A DNA stretch of 64,000 nucleotides from Drosophila persimilis (GCF_003286085.1 NW_020825288.1:23932001-23996000), one strand, 5' to 3'; shown: positions 9,925 to 23,180, counted from the first letter of the stretch. Numbers and translations: made by a program. The notes: generated by a model from the letters alone, not told the origin.

Positions 9925-12900
9925 TCATGTGAAACTCAATTGAAATCTCTGTGTTCTCTCTCCGATCAGAATGGTAAATCATTTATGGAGCTATCAAACT
10001 TGAACTAATTGAGTGGTGTGTGGATTAAAATATTCATAAATATACATACCTATTGTGTCAAACACTGGCAATGTGACTATACGTATCGCTCTATCTCTTT
10101 GGGCGTCACAATTTTCACAGTTTTTCATTTCATTTGGTTGAACTCTAAAATCTTTGATTGGTTTTAGCTGAAATATAATTAGTGTATATAATTATTATTA
10201 ACATCAATTTGTTTCAAACAAATGTTTTTATATACAGGTATTGGGCATTAAAGTCTGTTTGCCCTGGTTACACAATAAAATTTATTTGGAACTCAAATTC
10301 CTTTATTGCTGAAATTAACTTTCATAATAGACAGTGTCCGTTTCTTCATAATTTCATTAAATTAAGAGCAATCTCTTTCTACCATTATAGGTCTCTCTAA
10401 AATGAACTTTAAATATCCAAACCCCCATCCAAAAGCTTAACAAAATCCACTGACAAAATAAACCCAAAGGGACCCAAGTCCCAGATTTAATATAGCCCAA
10501 GAAATACCGTCTTGACCCTCAGTTGACAGAGGGCTAATAAAAGAGGGCGACCAGCAAAGTATTTCCCCGATTGCGATATGCATAAATAATTTAATATTTT
10601 ATGGTAATTTTGGGCCCCACTTTAACTCCTACTATGACCCATCGCAGGACATCAAAGTGACGAAAAGAAAACACAAATGAGCCAAAAACTTAGAGCCTGG
10701 CCAAAACGAGAATGGAGAATGGTGGAGTGCATAAAAACAGAAACAGAAACCATAAACCGGCGAATTCCAGGGCCCATAAAGCCTTTAAGGTAGAGAGTCT
10801 ATTTTATTGCAGCGGAAATCACATCTCCGTCCAGAGATGGGCATAAAAAACAACAAACCAAAAAATAAAACCAACAAAAGTATGAAGTAAAAATAAGAAA
10901 CAACACGTAAAATTTGTCGTTGTCCTGTCAAGGCGAAGGATGTGGAGGTGGAAGAGGAGGAGGAGGAGGAGATGGAAGGCAAATCGTGTTGGTTGGACGT
11001 AAGCGAAGCAATTTACAAGAAACAGTAAGAGAACCAGAGAGATGGTGGGATGGTGAGATGGTGAGATGGTAGGAAGAAAGGCAGTAAATATTTTTCACTA
11101 TGTTGCTGCTGATGTTGATGCTGATGACTGACTCGCCCGACGACAGCCATTCGGAAGGAATGGTGGCCCGAAAGGCGAGAGAGAGGAAGAGAGCTGCTGG
11201 CTTAAGTCCAACAACTCAGCAAGCTCCCCGTCAAGGCAGGAAAAGTCAAACAAGATGAAGCCAGTTGGAAATGTCCTTGCTCAGCGCTCAACGCTCAACG
11301 CTCGAGCAGAGCAAAAATAAAATCCAACAAAAAATAACAACGAACCAAAAAAATAAAACTTTAAGATAAGCAACAGAAAATGGCAAAACGAATGGCAAAA
11401 ATGGCGCAAGTGAAAGTCAAGTGAACACTTGCAGCGTGACAGTTTCGTCTAACATTTATTCGTATTTTTTCTGCGCTAAATATATTCAATATCCGTTAAA
11501 ATGCTTCTCGGCCATCACTTCCCTTTCCAGGCTTTGGCTTTTTTTATTTGAATTTTCATTTGATTCGTTCCCTCTCAGTCAATCGAATTACTGAAGTCAT
11601 CTCATACTTTGCGAAAGGACAACTTGATTGAGCGCAAAAAAATGAAGGAAATTTGATAAAACCTTATACTCTGCTGAGTCGATATCATACTATATAATTT
11701 CTGATAATTATTTTACACTACAATCTTTAATATTTCCTTTTTAATAAGTATTGGCTTTTAAATCATGCCACCGTGAAAGCACTGTTCTTATTCCCCATAT
11801 TCCCGTAACTCGCTTTCAAAGAGTGTTCCGAGAACCGGATCGAAAGAGAATCGAAAGAACTTTTACGTACTTATTATCGTTGCTCTCGCTTTCTCCAGGG
11901 GGCAGCGGCAGCTTCCTTGGCATAATGGCTCGAGACTACATGAAAAGCAGGGACGAGTGCAGCGAATGACATCCGGCGCAGACTTGACCGTTTCTGGTGT
12001 AACAATTTTTGCTGTTCTTGATGCTGACCCACGCCCCTTTAATTGGGTTAACAGCGAGACAGTCTTTCTTCGTTTTCTCACTTTCCCTGATGGAGGAGGT
12101 TTCCTTTTTCTTCCTTTTCCTTTTCGGACAGTGTGTGTATGTCCCTTTTTTCCACTCCTGAAGGACTAAGCTCCTGTTCTGTTCTTGGAAAGGGTCCTTC
12201 CCCTACTCTTCTCGCAAAGTGTGAGTGCGTTTTATGTCTTTGATGTCTGAAAGTATCCCACTACTTCAGCCTTGCACTTGGGTCATACAGCCTGAACTTT
12301 TCCATCTTTTCTACATATTTTTTTAGGAACATACTGCCCCGAAGCATTTGAGTTCGGGGAAAGTATTTCTCGTGGCTTGCTTTTTGACAGAGCAAAGTCC
12401 AACTGAGTTGTGTTTGCGGTATCGCATTTCTGTAAACAGAACAACTAAAAAGACAAACTCCATAAGCCACAATTTGGGAAAACCGAGCCCCTATACTTCT
12501 GCAAAATAAAGTAAATAAATCCCAAGTAAATAAATCAGTAAAAATCTTTAGATAATTGTATTGAACCAAAAATTGTTAGAGTCAACAGAAGATGTGCTGG
12601 GTGTTCTTGAAGAGGAGTTAGCTGTGAGAGGAGTTAAGGGTAATCACTTTTTGTGGATATTTAAGGCCTCTGATGAACGTCAGTGAGCTCTTATCGACGA
12701 TGTATCTGTGGAACAGTTCAAATTGAGGAAGATAAATTACATTGCAAAAGAAATTTCTGTCCAAAGAATCCCAATCATTTCGCATTTGCGAACCGAACTA
12801 GGTCCATCCTGGATACGGGTCCAGTGCGGCTTTGCCATCGGTCTCCCAGAAATGTGTTTGCTGTAATGCGCGTAAATGCAAATCATTATCAACAACATTT

Positions 12901-12971
12901 GCATTTGGGTAGAAGCAGCAGCAGGATCACGCAGGCGGAAGCATCGAATCAGACGATGATGATGATGGGTG

Positions 12972-12995
12972 TAGGGATAGGGATAGGGATAGGGA
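12972..12995. repeat. GGGATA hexamer tandem
   Basis: There are four copies of TAGGGA in a row. Confidence 0.85.
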
Positions 12996-13272
12996 CACCC
13001 ATGCAAAGAGCATTCCAAATGGGAGCCGGCTGCTCTGTAGAGTCGTTCAACCGCACATTGTGTTCCTCCAACTGGCAGCAGGCTATTAGAGCCGATGAAT
13101 TTGCCCCACTGTTGTTTGCAGTTATAAATATTTGCACATTTGGCAGTCTGTGGAGCCTGCCGTTGGCCATCGGCGAGTGCAATTTGTGGGCCCCAAATCA
13201 GCGAACTTTAATGAATACCTCGCTGAACCGCTGAACAAAAACTCATTTCATTTGCATTACACAGCTCGTACA

Positions 13273-13293
13273 ACACACACACACACACACACA
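13273..13293. repeat. CA dinucleotide microsatellite
   Basis: An uninterrupted AC repeat of about ten units. Confidence 0.9.
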
Positions 13294-16200
13294 GTGGAGT
13301 GTAAGCCGTTGTGTACGTACTCGCAGGACAAACAAAAGGAACATGGAAGACCTACCATAACCCAAAAAAAGAATGAGATGAAGCCCCCTAAAATTCTTTC
13401 CACAAGTTATGTTTGCTATTTTCGGCTTGGGCCTTTGTTTCCTCTGCCGCCACGGGTTCAGCCAATGCCTTCCGCAATCTTTTGCAGAATTTTTTTCTTT
13501 TCAAACTATGGCACAAATGTTGAAGTGTACATTATTCTTAACTTTTTTGGCGTTCGTTCGATAAGCGCAGCCAGCAAATTATGATGATGGCACTGATGCT
13601 GATGATGCCGCTTCTATACGTATACCCCTGACGCTGCTGCTGATGATGATGTTCGACGGGAGATAACCCAGGACCGGGAACAGAACCAGAACCAGAACCA
13701 GGACCAGGACCAACTTGAAGAGCAAAATAATAAGTTTTGCCTTCACAGCAAATTTCTTTCGTCATCGGCAAGTGGTAAAGTCGCTTTGGGAAGAGCAGTT
13801 TCAGGAGATCGAAGGTGTGATACACTATAAATAGGAAGGCAGTCTGATGGGAAGGACGTTTAGGAAGTTTGTAATAAATTAATTGCTTGAAGGGTCTTGG
13901 GTTTGAGAGAAAGATTCTGTCAGTTGACAAGCCCCTCCACAGAGACACTGCATTATGCTAATTATGCATTTAACACAACAGAGAAAACATGCATACGTAT
14001 GTATATACGATTTTTCATAGGTTTTCGGTCAGTTTTGCTTTATCTCTTGTCAATAAAACAAGAGAAAATTACCTCAATCACAAGCTTTTATGCGAGTTCC
14101 ACCAAAATCCCATCAACTGAAAGGGGAATGTAGCCTGACACCAGAGTAGGTATACTCGTACTAAAGCAAAAGATACTGAATATTTAAAGACAATCCTTGT
14201 TCACGTCCTGGTTTCAGTGTGTTGTCTGGGAGCCAAAATAAAAAGTTTTTAGCTCCCGAGATTGGGTCATTCAGCCAATCCTCTTCGAAAAGTTGCTACA
14301 TAATGCATAGTCCCGATTCCGGTCGGTGTTGACAATTTACTTAAGCTTCGATTTTTCCTGGTGTGAGAATCTTTCGTCCTTCTGCTAATTAAAAGCTGCC
14401 CTCGAATGTAAACTCAATAAATTACCAAGTAAACTTTGTCTGGCAAAAAGTTATTTGGAGTAGCTCCAGCACCCAGCACAAAATCCTGCCCAAAATTTGT
14501 ATTGGCCATAAAGTTTGGCGCTCACCTTGCGGCTTTAATTAAAGCAATTGCAGTTCAAATTTTAATTAGAAAATGCTCACCAGACCCTGTCGAAGGAACA
14601 ATCAAATTATATGTTGTTTACACCGTTTGTGGTACTGGCTTAATTTTCGGTGATGCCTGGAAGGCGCCCCGGGCATGGTGACCCCGACAATTGTTTTATT
14701 TTCTTCACGTAGCGCAGCGTTTAAAAAGCAATAGAAAATTATTGGCCCAAGTACAATTAAAAAAGTCGAACAGGCCTGGCTTACACTTGGATTTATCTTG
14801 GAGTACGGGCATTGGTTTAACGAACTCCAAGCCAACTTTTTTATGGCCTTACATATTTATTACGAGTATCGGCGGGGCCTAGGGTGTCAGTGAGTGTCAG
14901 AGGTTGCTTGAAGGGAAATGTTTAGTATCCCCCGGACTCACACTAGACATGGTTTTATGGCTTATCCCTGTGCCCTTTTTTATGGCATTCTTAAGCAAAT
15001 ATTCGAATTGGCTTTATGAGATTGCGATCCGTACTTTGTAGCAACTGCTGATGAAGCAGGCCGGCAGGCCGGCAGGCATTTATTTCTCATAAAACATCTT
15101 GGAGCCGTATCGATGGCGATAAAGAAATCAGTTGATGGACTTGCCCCAAAAGGGTTGATTCTTCCCCCAAAAAAAGTGAACCAATCGCTCAGGATGTGTG
15201 ATAGATTATGGCAAATCGATGCGGTGACAAGTGGTCCGAGGACCCTCATCAATTAGTCGTCAATGGCTGGAACTAATTTGTCGGGGGCGCAACATGAAAA
15301 TTATCTGGCAAATTGAGCAGCAGTCAATGGCAAATAAATGTTCATAATAAAAAGATAATAGCATTCGCATCAATCGAATATTGATTTGATTGGGAAGGAA
15401 GCAACGAACAGCGACTGAGGTTGCGGTTGAGAGAAAGTGCGGAAGAGATAGAAGGAACCAATAAAAGATACATAGATGCAGGCACAAACCAAACCAAAAC
15501 GAATCGTGGGTCCAGCACCACACACACTCTTCATCCTCCAAAACGCCAGTCGCCATCCTCTGGGGCAGATTGGGGGATCCAGGACACAAATGCAGCGCCA
15601 GCAATTTTCCACTTTAAGCAATTTGTGTCGGGAGCAAGAGGCAACCGAAATACCAACAAATATACGAGTGCGAGTACGAGTATATGTATGGGAAAATATC
15701 ACTAACATGGGGCTCTGCCCAAATTTCCAGCTGTCCGAGCTGCGGAAGGGTGGAAGGGAGGGGAAGAGAGGGGAGCGCTACAGCGATAGTAGGACCAGCA
15801 AAATACTTATCTCCTCTCGGCGGATGTGACTCTGGCCAATGGAAGTTTGAATGCCCTACGCGGCCGTAATTAAAGTGGCCAAATCGAATTCCACTCGGGC
15901 CTCAGGCTTCGAAGGGTGAGGCTAAACCGGATAGAGGCAATCGAGTGGCCAAACTTTAAGCCTGATTTTGTTCTAACTGAAAGAGGATTGAACTTCAATT
16001 ACATTTTAAATGTTAGGAAACAAAATTAAGTACTTTTAGAGTTATCGCTGTTTAGTTTGAGAAAAAGAAACAACAAACAGAGCACTAATGGCATATATTT
16101 TAAGAAGGTTTGCAAGAAAAGCACTTAAACACTTTGTAGATACAAAATGGTGACCATTTAAACAGGTTAATACCTCCTATACATTGAGTAGGAAAAGTAT

Positions 16201-19200
16201 TACAATACTTAACTTCTTAGGGACTATTCTCGACTACCTTTCAACATATTTATATATCTGCCCTTGCACATTATTCCTAAACATAATTTCTATAAATATT
16301 TTCACTAAACTCTTGACCACAAAAACAGTTGTCCCCAAAGTTGTGTAGGGAAGCCGGAGGAACCATTACTGAGGAAATCAAATCGATTCTCGGCAGCTTT
16401 GACAGCTTGTTTACATCAACCAGCGACGGCAGGAGAAGGAGAGCAAAGGCTCTGCCAATGGAGTCGATAAGGCGAAGAAACCTATAACCAGACTTCCCCT
16501 CCACCTCCCCACCGGAATGTAGTTTGTAGCCAAATGGTTTTTGTGATATTTTCCCGCCCCCAAACGCAAAAAGGAAACCACCAAAATAGCCGGAGGCTGG
16601 ATGTATGGAAGAATCGATGGACAGCTGCCAAAAATCGGTTATTTCGTTTAAATATTTCCACCTTTTTTCGTCGTTAATAATTCAATATATTTCACACAAG
16701 TCGAAATAGTGCAAAAAGTTGTGCCCACAATGAATGCGAGTTCCACTTGAAACCACATTCTGTAGGGTCGAACTTTTTTCGAAAATGCTTTCGCAAATTT
16801 GAGCAATTCCAACTTGTCCGAACTGAACGCAAAATCGCCTGTCAAACCCTGAAACAAAAAACACGATGGCGGCAGCCCCACAGTGACGTCAAATATGGCA
16901 GAATATTGTTCAGAAATTTATGGAAATTCACCAGCATAAAATGACCTGATTTTTTAATGGTTTTCGGTTGATTGTTTGTTAGGGGGCGCCTGGGCCATGA
17001 TGTCTCATGAAAAAATAAGGCGAACCATAAACATTTGGGAGACCGAAAAGAAAACTCATTTTACACGTGATATAAGACACGGTGTCGTCGTCAGCGGACC
17101 TGCCAGGCCAGCTCAAAAATTGGAATTGGTCCGTGGGTCATGGGGTGAAAAGCTGGCATAGAATGCGTTTACTGGATGCCGGGCGCCTTGTGATTTTTCC
17201 AGAGTAACACCCGCACTGTTGTCACGGGGGGAGAATCCCGAAAAAAGCCAATATCGTCGACGCTGACAGCAGCACAGAGCAGCAGGGCAGAGTTAGGCCA
17301 TATCCCTGGTTCCTGTCTCTGGCCCTGGTGCTGGCTCTGCCTGTGGATCTGGTGATGCTGATGGTGACAACCACTGACATGCCCCACACACATTGCCGGA
17401 GGGCCCGCAGCGTGTCAGTATTGGAGTGGAGTGTGGTGGTGCTGTTGGCGGGGGGCAGGGGTGAGGGGTGAGGTAGAAGCCAAATGCAAATTCCGGCAGT
17501 GTGTCGCCTTTTGGTATTGGTTTTGTTTCGCTTATACGCCCAGTGTATCGATTTAACTGCCCGCGTGGCTTCCCGTGGTGCAGCGACCGCCTCCGGCGTT
17601 GTGTCCTGTCCCCCACTCGTACTGGATGTCCTGGTCGCCCTGCCCTGGCCTGTGGCTTGTTTTCGGGTTTCATTTTCTACCAATTTTTTACAGCCCTAAA
17701 GGCTTGTTGTAGTTGTCAGCATCAGCAGAACATTCATTCACGTTCCCGTTCACGTTCACGTTCAGGTTCGTTGTCAGCCTCATTGTTGTCATTGTTATTT
17801 CTGTCTGCAGGAAATTGTTGTATGCCAACATTAAATTTTTCAATAGGTCAATTTTTGTCCCAGACGCCTAAGGCGACAGCATTTTTGCAAAAATGTATAT
17901 TCACCTGTTCTTTTTTTCCCCGGCTTTAGCCATTTTACTGTTTGTCGGTGGGATTTTTACTGATTTTTACAGCTTTTATTCTTAAATTGAGGTTATCAGA
18001 CAGATTTTCGCACTTTTGGCCGCTCAAATAAATTGATTTGGACAAAGCCAACAAGGAAATCAAATCAAAAAATGCTTGTGCAAATATCAAAATAATTGCC
18101 AGCGACTTTGATGGACATTTATGTACCTGCTGACTGTACGTGTGCTTATCTATATATGTGCTTCTCTGTTGATTTGCGGTTAGGTTTTCCGTTTTCCTCA
18201 TGGATTTACCATAAATATGCAGTAGTTTTTTTCCAGCTCGTGTCAGAGTGCTAATGTCGGGCAAAAGTTTCCTACATTTGTGTGTCACAGATCCCTTCTC
18301 TTCTGACTCGAAATGCTGAACCTATTTTGACAGCTCAGACAAGAAGTGTAGGAAATAAGGTTGATAAAAAACTTATCTGGCTTCCATGTCTCTTTCTGTG
18401 CTAAAGGGAACACCTTTAACTTATTTTTGGGACACAAATGATATTAAATTTGCCAAGAGATAAGAACATTTATGTACATTTAAATATGCAATTTCGACAA
18501 AATCCATTGTTAGCTTGCTATTGAATAATATTTGATACGTTTGATACCGGATTTAATTACAGCTCAAAGAAGAAAATTAATTATTTTCAAACAGAAATTA
18601 TGGCAATGCAGTGGGCAACAGAAATGCATGTACTTTAATTTTTATTGGCTTGCATGATATGCATGTATATGCACGATATATGAATATATAATAGCAACGA
18701 GCAGAAATGACAATTTTATTGAAAATGTTTATTCAATTTACAGATTTATCCGTATTTTTATTTTAATATAAAAACGATTGAACAATTGTTGAATGCTGCT
18801 CACATTTCAGTTCAACTCATATGGAAATGGAGCTGTCATCAACAATCCGCTCTGTAATTAATCAATTCTTTTCTCAATGGATCTATAATTAACTTTATAA
18901 ATCCTCATCGAAATGGTCACCAAGAACGTTAACAAATCAAGGAACTTACGTTTACTTATCCTGTGAAACTCTTTTGAAAAGTTCCTATTAATTTAATTTA
19001 ATTTCTACCAAGAACAATTAGCCATCAGCAACACTTTGAAATTTCATTAAAAACCACCCAGATCCGGGCGGGCAGACTTAATCTGTTTCCCAGACAAGAA
19101 GTAAATTATAATCTGCGAAAAACAATTTAAGCAGTCTGACAAAAATGTCAAACTCATGCTCGAGCATGGACTTCAGATGCTGCCACGGCTCTCCTCCTGT

Positions 19201-20725
19201 TGCAGCTGTTAGCTCTGCTACTTCTGGTGCAAATTAGATCGTTGTCCAAATTCGATTGTTTCATTTTCAGAGTTTTGCTACGAGACAGCCAAGGCGCTTC
19301 GAGGGGCGGCTGTCTGGGAGTACATTTGGTGTCCGAGAAAAGTTTTGCGCGCAGTTCTAATTAGCGCACTAAAGATATTCAACACTCAACGTAATTAAAT
19401 GGAATTTTAAGCGATGCATCTCCAGCCAATGCTAGTGCCAGTGCCAGCGCCAGCGACGGTTGCCATTTGGTCGAAAGCGCCTTTAATTACGGACAGAAGG
19501 CTCCTGCTGTTGCAGCTGCAGCCTCTATTGCTGCCGCTGCTCCTGCAGATAGTGGAAACAAACAATTCTGTAGATGGAACAACTTTTTTTGGTGGGCTGC
19601 AGCAGGAGACTCCCCAGCAGTAGCAAAAACTTGGCCGCACAAATTAATCATAACTTTGGAGGCTGCCACTGCTGTTGCCTCTGCTGCTGCCTCTGCTGCT
19701 GCTGTTGCATTGGACAAAATGTTGCCATCTCCGCCCATTAAATGTGGGTTAGGCTCTCTGTTCTGTCACCCACACACAAAAAACACACACTTAAACTCAT
19801 CCACTGGAAGATATGCCTGCGGAGTTTAGTTAAGTTTCCGTATATTCCAATTGCCTGGTGCACATTTTCTTTGCGTCGGCGTTGCCGGCTGTCCCATAAA
19901 TCTCAGCTGTGCCTTGGCATTTATCAAAATTGCAGAAACTTTGTGAACGGCTGCAGCTGCGCAGTGGCCCAGAGACAAGACAAGTTCCTTGCCTTTGGCC
20001 TGGCAAGTTTTCCTGCTTGTCTTCCCCCCCGAAAATGGCCTACTCCAAAGAAGCTGCCGTGTGCACCCAGGTATGTGAATTAATGTTTTTTTGTAAAACT
20101 TTCTCCTGCCACAAGGACTTCTATCCCTGGCCATCTCTTGGGGCTGTCACTTATGTCTGCTGCTGAATGTTGATAAGCAATAAAAACCAGGACAACGACC
20201 AAGACCGAGACGGCAGCAAGTTGCATCAAAGAAACTCCAAAGAGGCGGTAACTTTGCTGTCAAGGCGACGATGGGTGGATGGATGTTAAGTGGAGTAGAC
20301 ACACCACTTGAATTATTGCACCAGCAAAGACAAAACATGGGGGCCACCTTGTCTTTGGGTGTTTATGGCCAAGAAGTTGTCTGAAAACAGCATATTTTGA
20401 TGACTGTCTTTGATATATTCGTAAATTGGAGAAACAAATTATTTTATATATTTGCTGTAAATAGAAAATATTGTATAAAGTTGAAGATTTATTTTGATAC
20501 AATTTATTAGTCAGACACAGACACCCAATTGGGTGAAACTGGTGAAAGACCGCAATAATTATTCTTGTTAAATAAACAGAAAACATGCAGCTACAAGGCG
20601 AATTTTCAAACAGCATAATTTTTTTGGTATTTAGCTGCAAAAATTTCACCTCTGAAAGTATAATTTTAAGGCCTACGTGACGTATTCGTACTTAGATCTC
20701 AATTCTGTTTTAAAAATCCGTTAAG

Positions 20726-20877
20726 CACTGCTTCAGTGAACTGCTTTCAACTGGTTGCACCGCTTGCAATTCGTACTGCTTTGCTGGACTGCTTAGGTAA
20801 ACTGCTTTCACAAAGTAAATCCAAGCGGTGCAATTTTTGAATAAACAGTGCTGCCAGACTGTTGGAACAAGAACTGC
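20726..20877. repeat. ACTGCTT repeat cluster with 12-bp inverted repeat
   Basis: Five exact ACTGCTT copies start at 20727, 20740, 20775, 20788 and 20801, and a partial ACTGCT starts at 20872. A perfect inverted pair, TTGCACCGCTTG at 20755-20766 and CAAGCGGTGCAA at 20822-20833, encloses three of them. CACTG-CTT-CAGTG at 20726-20738 is a second short dyad. No known element is recognised; it could be a regulatory cluster or a relic of a small transposon. Confidence 0.75.
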
Positions 20878-20956
20878 TCATCGTTTTGAGCGCGCAACGT
20901 AAGTTCAAATTTGTTTCACCATTGACTTGGAAAAAGCACCAATGTCTTTCAATGCA

Positions 20957-20962
20957 TTTATT
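20957..20962 (-). terminator. possible polyadenylation signal of the 21-28 kb secreted-protein gene
   Basis: AATAAA on the minus strand, about 180 nt downstream of the stop codon at 21144. It is the nearest good match, but AT-rich DNA gives such hexamers by chance. Confidence 0.4.
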
Positions 20963-21143
20963 TTGTAAGGATTGTTGTTTTTGTCAGAAACGCAAATAAA
21001 TACAGAATTTTTGTAAATAAATAATATAAATAGCTAAGGTCTAAATGGAAGTACATAAATTAATTTAAATTATTTAAGAGAAAAGTCCAGTCGTTAGCAC
21101 TAAGGAAGTTTAGTGAGCCACTAGCCTCCCGGTCTAGTGAGAT

Positions 21144-21270
21144 CTAGACCTCATTACACTCCAGATACATCTGGCGGCAGTCAAATCCGGAGCGCCCTCG
21201 GCGACCAGCGTCGTACAGCTCCTCGAAGCTGCCGCCACTGCTGCGTCCGAGCACATAGCTGGTGGCGTAA
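21144..21270 (-). CDS. secreted-protein gene, last coding exon
   Basis: The acceptor cttttttag ends at 21271, and the exon reads YATSYVLGRSSGGSFEELYD to CRQMYLECNEV with stop TAG at 21144-21146. It supplies the last two cysteines. The phase-2 junction recreates Ser273. Confidence 0.9.
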
Positions 21271-22456
21271 CTAAAAAAGGGCAGAGAGTTGTGATTAAAA
21301 AATATCTCAGGGCGGTGTTTTTCTTCTGGCGTGTGACTTACGATCCCAGCTGGCAGAAGATGCTGCTGCCGCCAATCTCGCGCACGCACTCCGTGTTGGC
21401 ATCGCACATGTAGCGCTGCGTGCACTTGTCCTCTGAGTTGCGGTAGGTGCGGACGTAGCCCTTCATCAGGGAGATGCCCGCGACGACGGCGTCGCTCACC
21501 GAGTCACGTTTGCCCAGGGAGCGGGCAGTGAGGGAGCGGTGCGAGAAGGAGGTCTTCAGGGCGTCCAGCAGATTCATCACGATCTGAATGAACTGTGGAA
21601 GGGGGAGCATTGTTCAGTGGAAGGCGTGTGTGTGGAGTGTGTGTGTGTGTTTATGTTTGGTTGGGGACGGGGACGGGAACGGAATCGGGGCAGAGGAAGC
21701 ATTAGTCAATTAGTCTTGCATTTGCTTGTGCCAATTCTAAAAGGTGTGTGTGTGCGTGTGAGTGTTTGTAGTGTGAGTGTGTGCGTGTAGTGGTGTATGT
21801 GTAAGTGTTTGGTGTAAGAGTGTGGTCTGTGTGTGTGTGTGTATGTGCATATAAAACATTTACATTCTCAGCACTAGGCAACAAGATTCGGGCGTGAGTT
21901 AAAGGATGGTAACTTTTGATCTTAGACTGATTTAATGCATAATTTTGATTAAAAATAATTCATAAATATTCCTATTCTTAGAAGATTTCCGTTCAAAGCA
22001 TCCCAATTTTCCCTGACTTAAATCTAAGTGATATTTAATTAAGAATATACCTACAATCCTATTGAAAATTCTCCAGCAAACCATCTGGATGCTTTAGGAC
22101 AATATCTTTTAACATATCTTCAAATTTATTGAAATCCTCCCCCGCAATCCCCTCCCCGATCTTGTTGCCTAGTGTTTCTTGATTTTGTTGTATGTTTTGT
22201 GAAAGCAATAAAGATGTTTACCTCGCCAGCTTGCTTGGCCATCGAGTTGACTTGATCGGGGTCTCTGGAGCCCAAAACGGCAGACATCACAGCCACCAAT
22301 ACGCCCTGTGCGATTTATTAGAGAGGAAGAGGTACAGGTAGAGGAGGTAGGCGGTAGGCGGGAAACGAACATAATCGAAAGAATAAGAAGAGCCAAACAC
22401 CCAGAATCAGTATAAATTTAAGATTTTAGATATATGTATGTATGTATTTATGTATG

Positions 22457-22488
<32 letters not shown>

Positions 22489-23175
22489 ACGAAACAATGA
22501 ACGATCCAACGATCAACGAATAATCAACGTATTACGATAAAAGCAAAACAAAAGTGGCACAAAAGCAATCAGTAAGTGTACACCATGTTATGTGGCTAAT
22601 GGATCGATCGATTTACCTGCATGGGAGATCCGCCGTTGTCAACCTTATCGATGCCATCGCTGGGGGCTCCACCGCCCAACAGAGTGTTGATGATGCGAAG
22701 ACCTGAAGAGATATATATATATAAATATGGATCAATCATGGGAAGTCCAACGAAGAACAGCTATCGAGTGAGACTTACCCATGGAGATCACATTGGCCCA
22801 GGGACTGCCACCCAGTCCCACCGAGGAATCCACATCGTCGGACTTCGAAGGGGCATTCACGGCGCCGTTGAAGAACATGGTCATCACGGTGGACAGCATA
22901 TTGGACCACGTGAATCCGCCCGGACCGCCCACAGTCTCCTGCAGCTGATTGTTCTCCAGATCGTCCTCGATGTCGTCCAGAGCTACCTTCTTCGAGGCGT
23001 TCGGCTTCACCGCGAACTTCCTGGCACTCTCCTCTCCCCGATAGACTGGGGATTGGGCCAACTGGTGCTGTCTCTGGTAGACCTCCTGCTGCGGGAAGGC
23101 GTAGGTCGTCAGCAGGCAATTGCTGGCCACTATCGAGAGCAGCAGATAGGCGTGCACTTTACTCTGATTCCACAT
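21144..23175 (-). CDS. unrecognised secreted protein, 314 residues, six-cysteine C-terminal part
   Basis: I do not recognise this gene. Five coding exons join in frame on the minus strand: 23175-22779, 22702-22617, 22305-22222, 21592-21342 and 21270-21144, for 945 nt including TAG. All junctions are GT-AG and the phases fit. The start MWNQSKVHAYLLLSIVASNC is a clear signal peptide, probably cut after Ala26. Residues 27-110 are charged and Gln-rich. Residues about 110-210 are Gly-rich with short amphipathic helices (WANVISMGLRIINTLLGGG; GVLVAVMSAVLG). A dibasic GKRDS lies near residue 228. The last 70 residues carry six cysteines in the order CTQRYMC-x5-C, FC, DC and LEC. There is no transmembrane segment after the signal, so secretion is likely. 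It is unrelated to the flanking dpr genes. A conserved insect secreted family is plausible, but the function is unknown. Confidence 0.88.
21342..21592 (-). CDS. secreted-protein gene, coding exon 4
   Basis: The exon has 251 nt, with acceptor cttccacag and donor TC|GTAAGT, and runs from phase 0 to phase 2. It encodes FIQIVMNLLDALKTSFSHRS through the first four cysteines (CTQRYMCDANTEC, IFC). The GKR dibasic site sits inside it. Confidence 0.9.
21628..21838. repeat. GT-rich low-complexity block
   Basis: This is degenerate (GT)n and GTGTGA repeats inside the 629-nt intron between coding exons 4 and 3 of the secreted-protein gene. Confidence 0.8.
22222..22305 (-). CDS. secreted-protein gene, coding exon 3
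   Basis: The exon has 84 nt, with acceptor atcgcacag and donor GAG|GTAAAC. It is phase 0 on both sides and encodes GVLVAVMSAVLGSRDPDQVN to KQAGE (residues 162-189). Being a symmetric multiple of three, it could be skipped without a frameshift. Confidence 0.83.
22433..22486. repeat. TATG tetranucleotide microsatellite
   Basis: About thirteen TATG units with one TATT variant, inside the intron between coding exons 3 and 2. Confidence 0.92.
22617..22702 (-). CDS. secreted-protein gene, coding exon 2
   Basis: The exon has 86 nt, with acceptor ctcttcag and donor CAG|GTAAAT. It runs from phase 1 to phase 0 and encodes LRIINTLLGGGAPSDGIDKV and the residues to SPMQ (133-161). It is too short to stand out as an ORF. 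Confidence 0.85.
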
Positions 23176-23180
23176 GACTG
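22779..23180 (-). CDS. secreted-protein gene, exon with start codon and signal peptide
   Basis: A pyrimidine-rich acceptor, tcctttgcag, ends at 23181, five bases before the ATG at 23173-23175. This exon is therefore preceded by a 5'UTR intron. The coding part has 397 nt and ends at G|GTAAGT (22779/22778) in phase 1. It encodes residues 1-132. The overlapping plus-strand ORF 22621-23208 is a shadow. Confidence 0.9.

Larger units (their letters stand above)
9925..20956. other. intergenic region right of dpr17
   Basis: About 11 kb with no supported gene. Open frames up to 183 codons occur (for example 12683-13234) but lack conserved motifs, splice support or a believable domain. It contains simple repeats (GGGATA at 12972-12995, CA at 13273-13293, ACGTTC near 17740) and purine- or CTG-rich patches. 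The inverted-repeat cluster near 20.7-20.9 kb is described separately. Confidence 0.6.

Noticed and set aside
12683..13234. 183-codon plus-strand ORF with a few early cysteines
   Set aside because: It crosses a GGGATA microsatellite, shows no known domain and has no codon-use or splice support.
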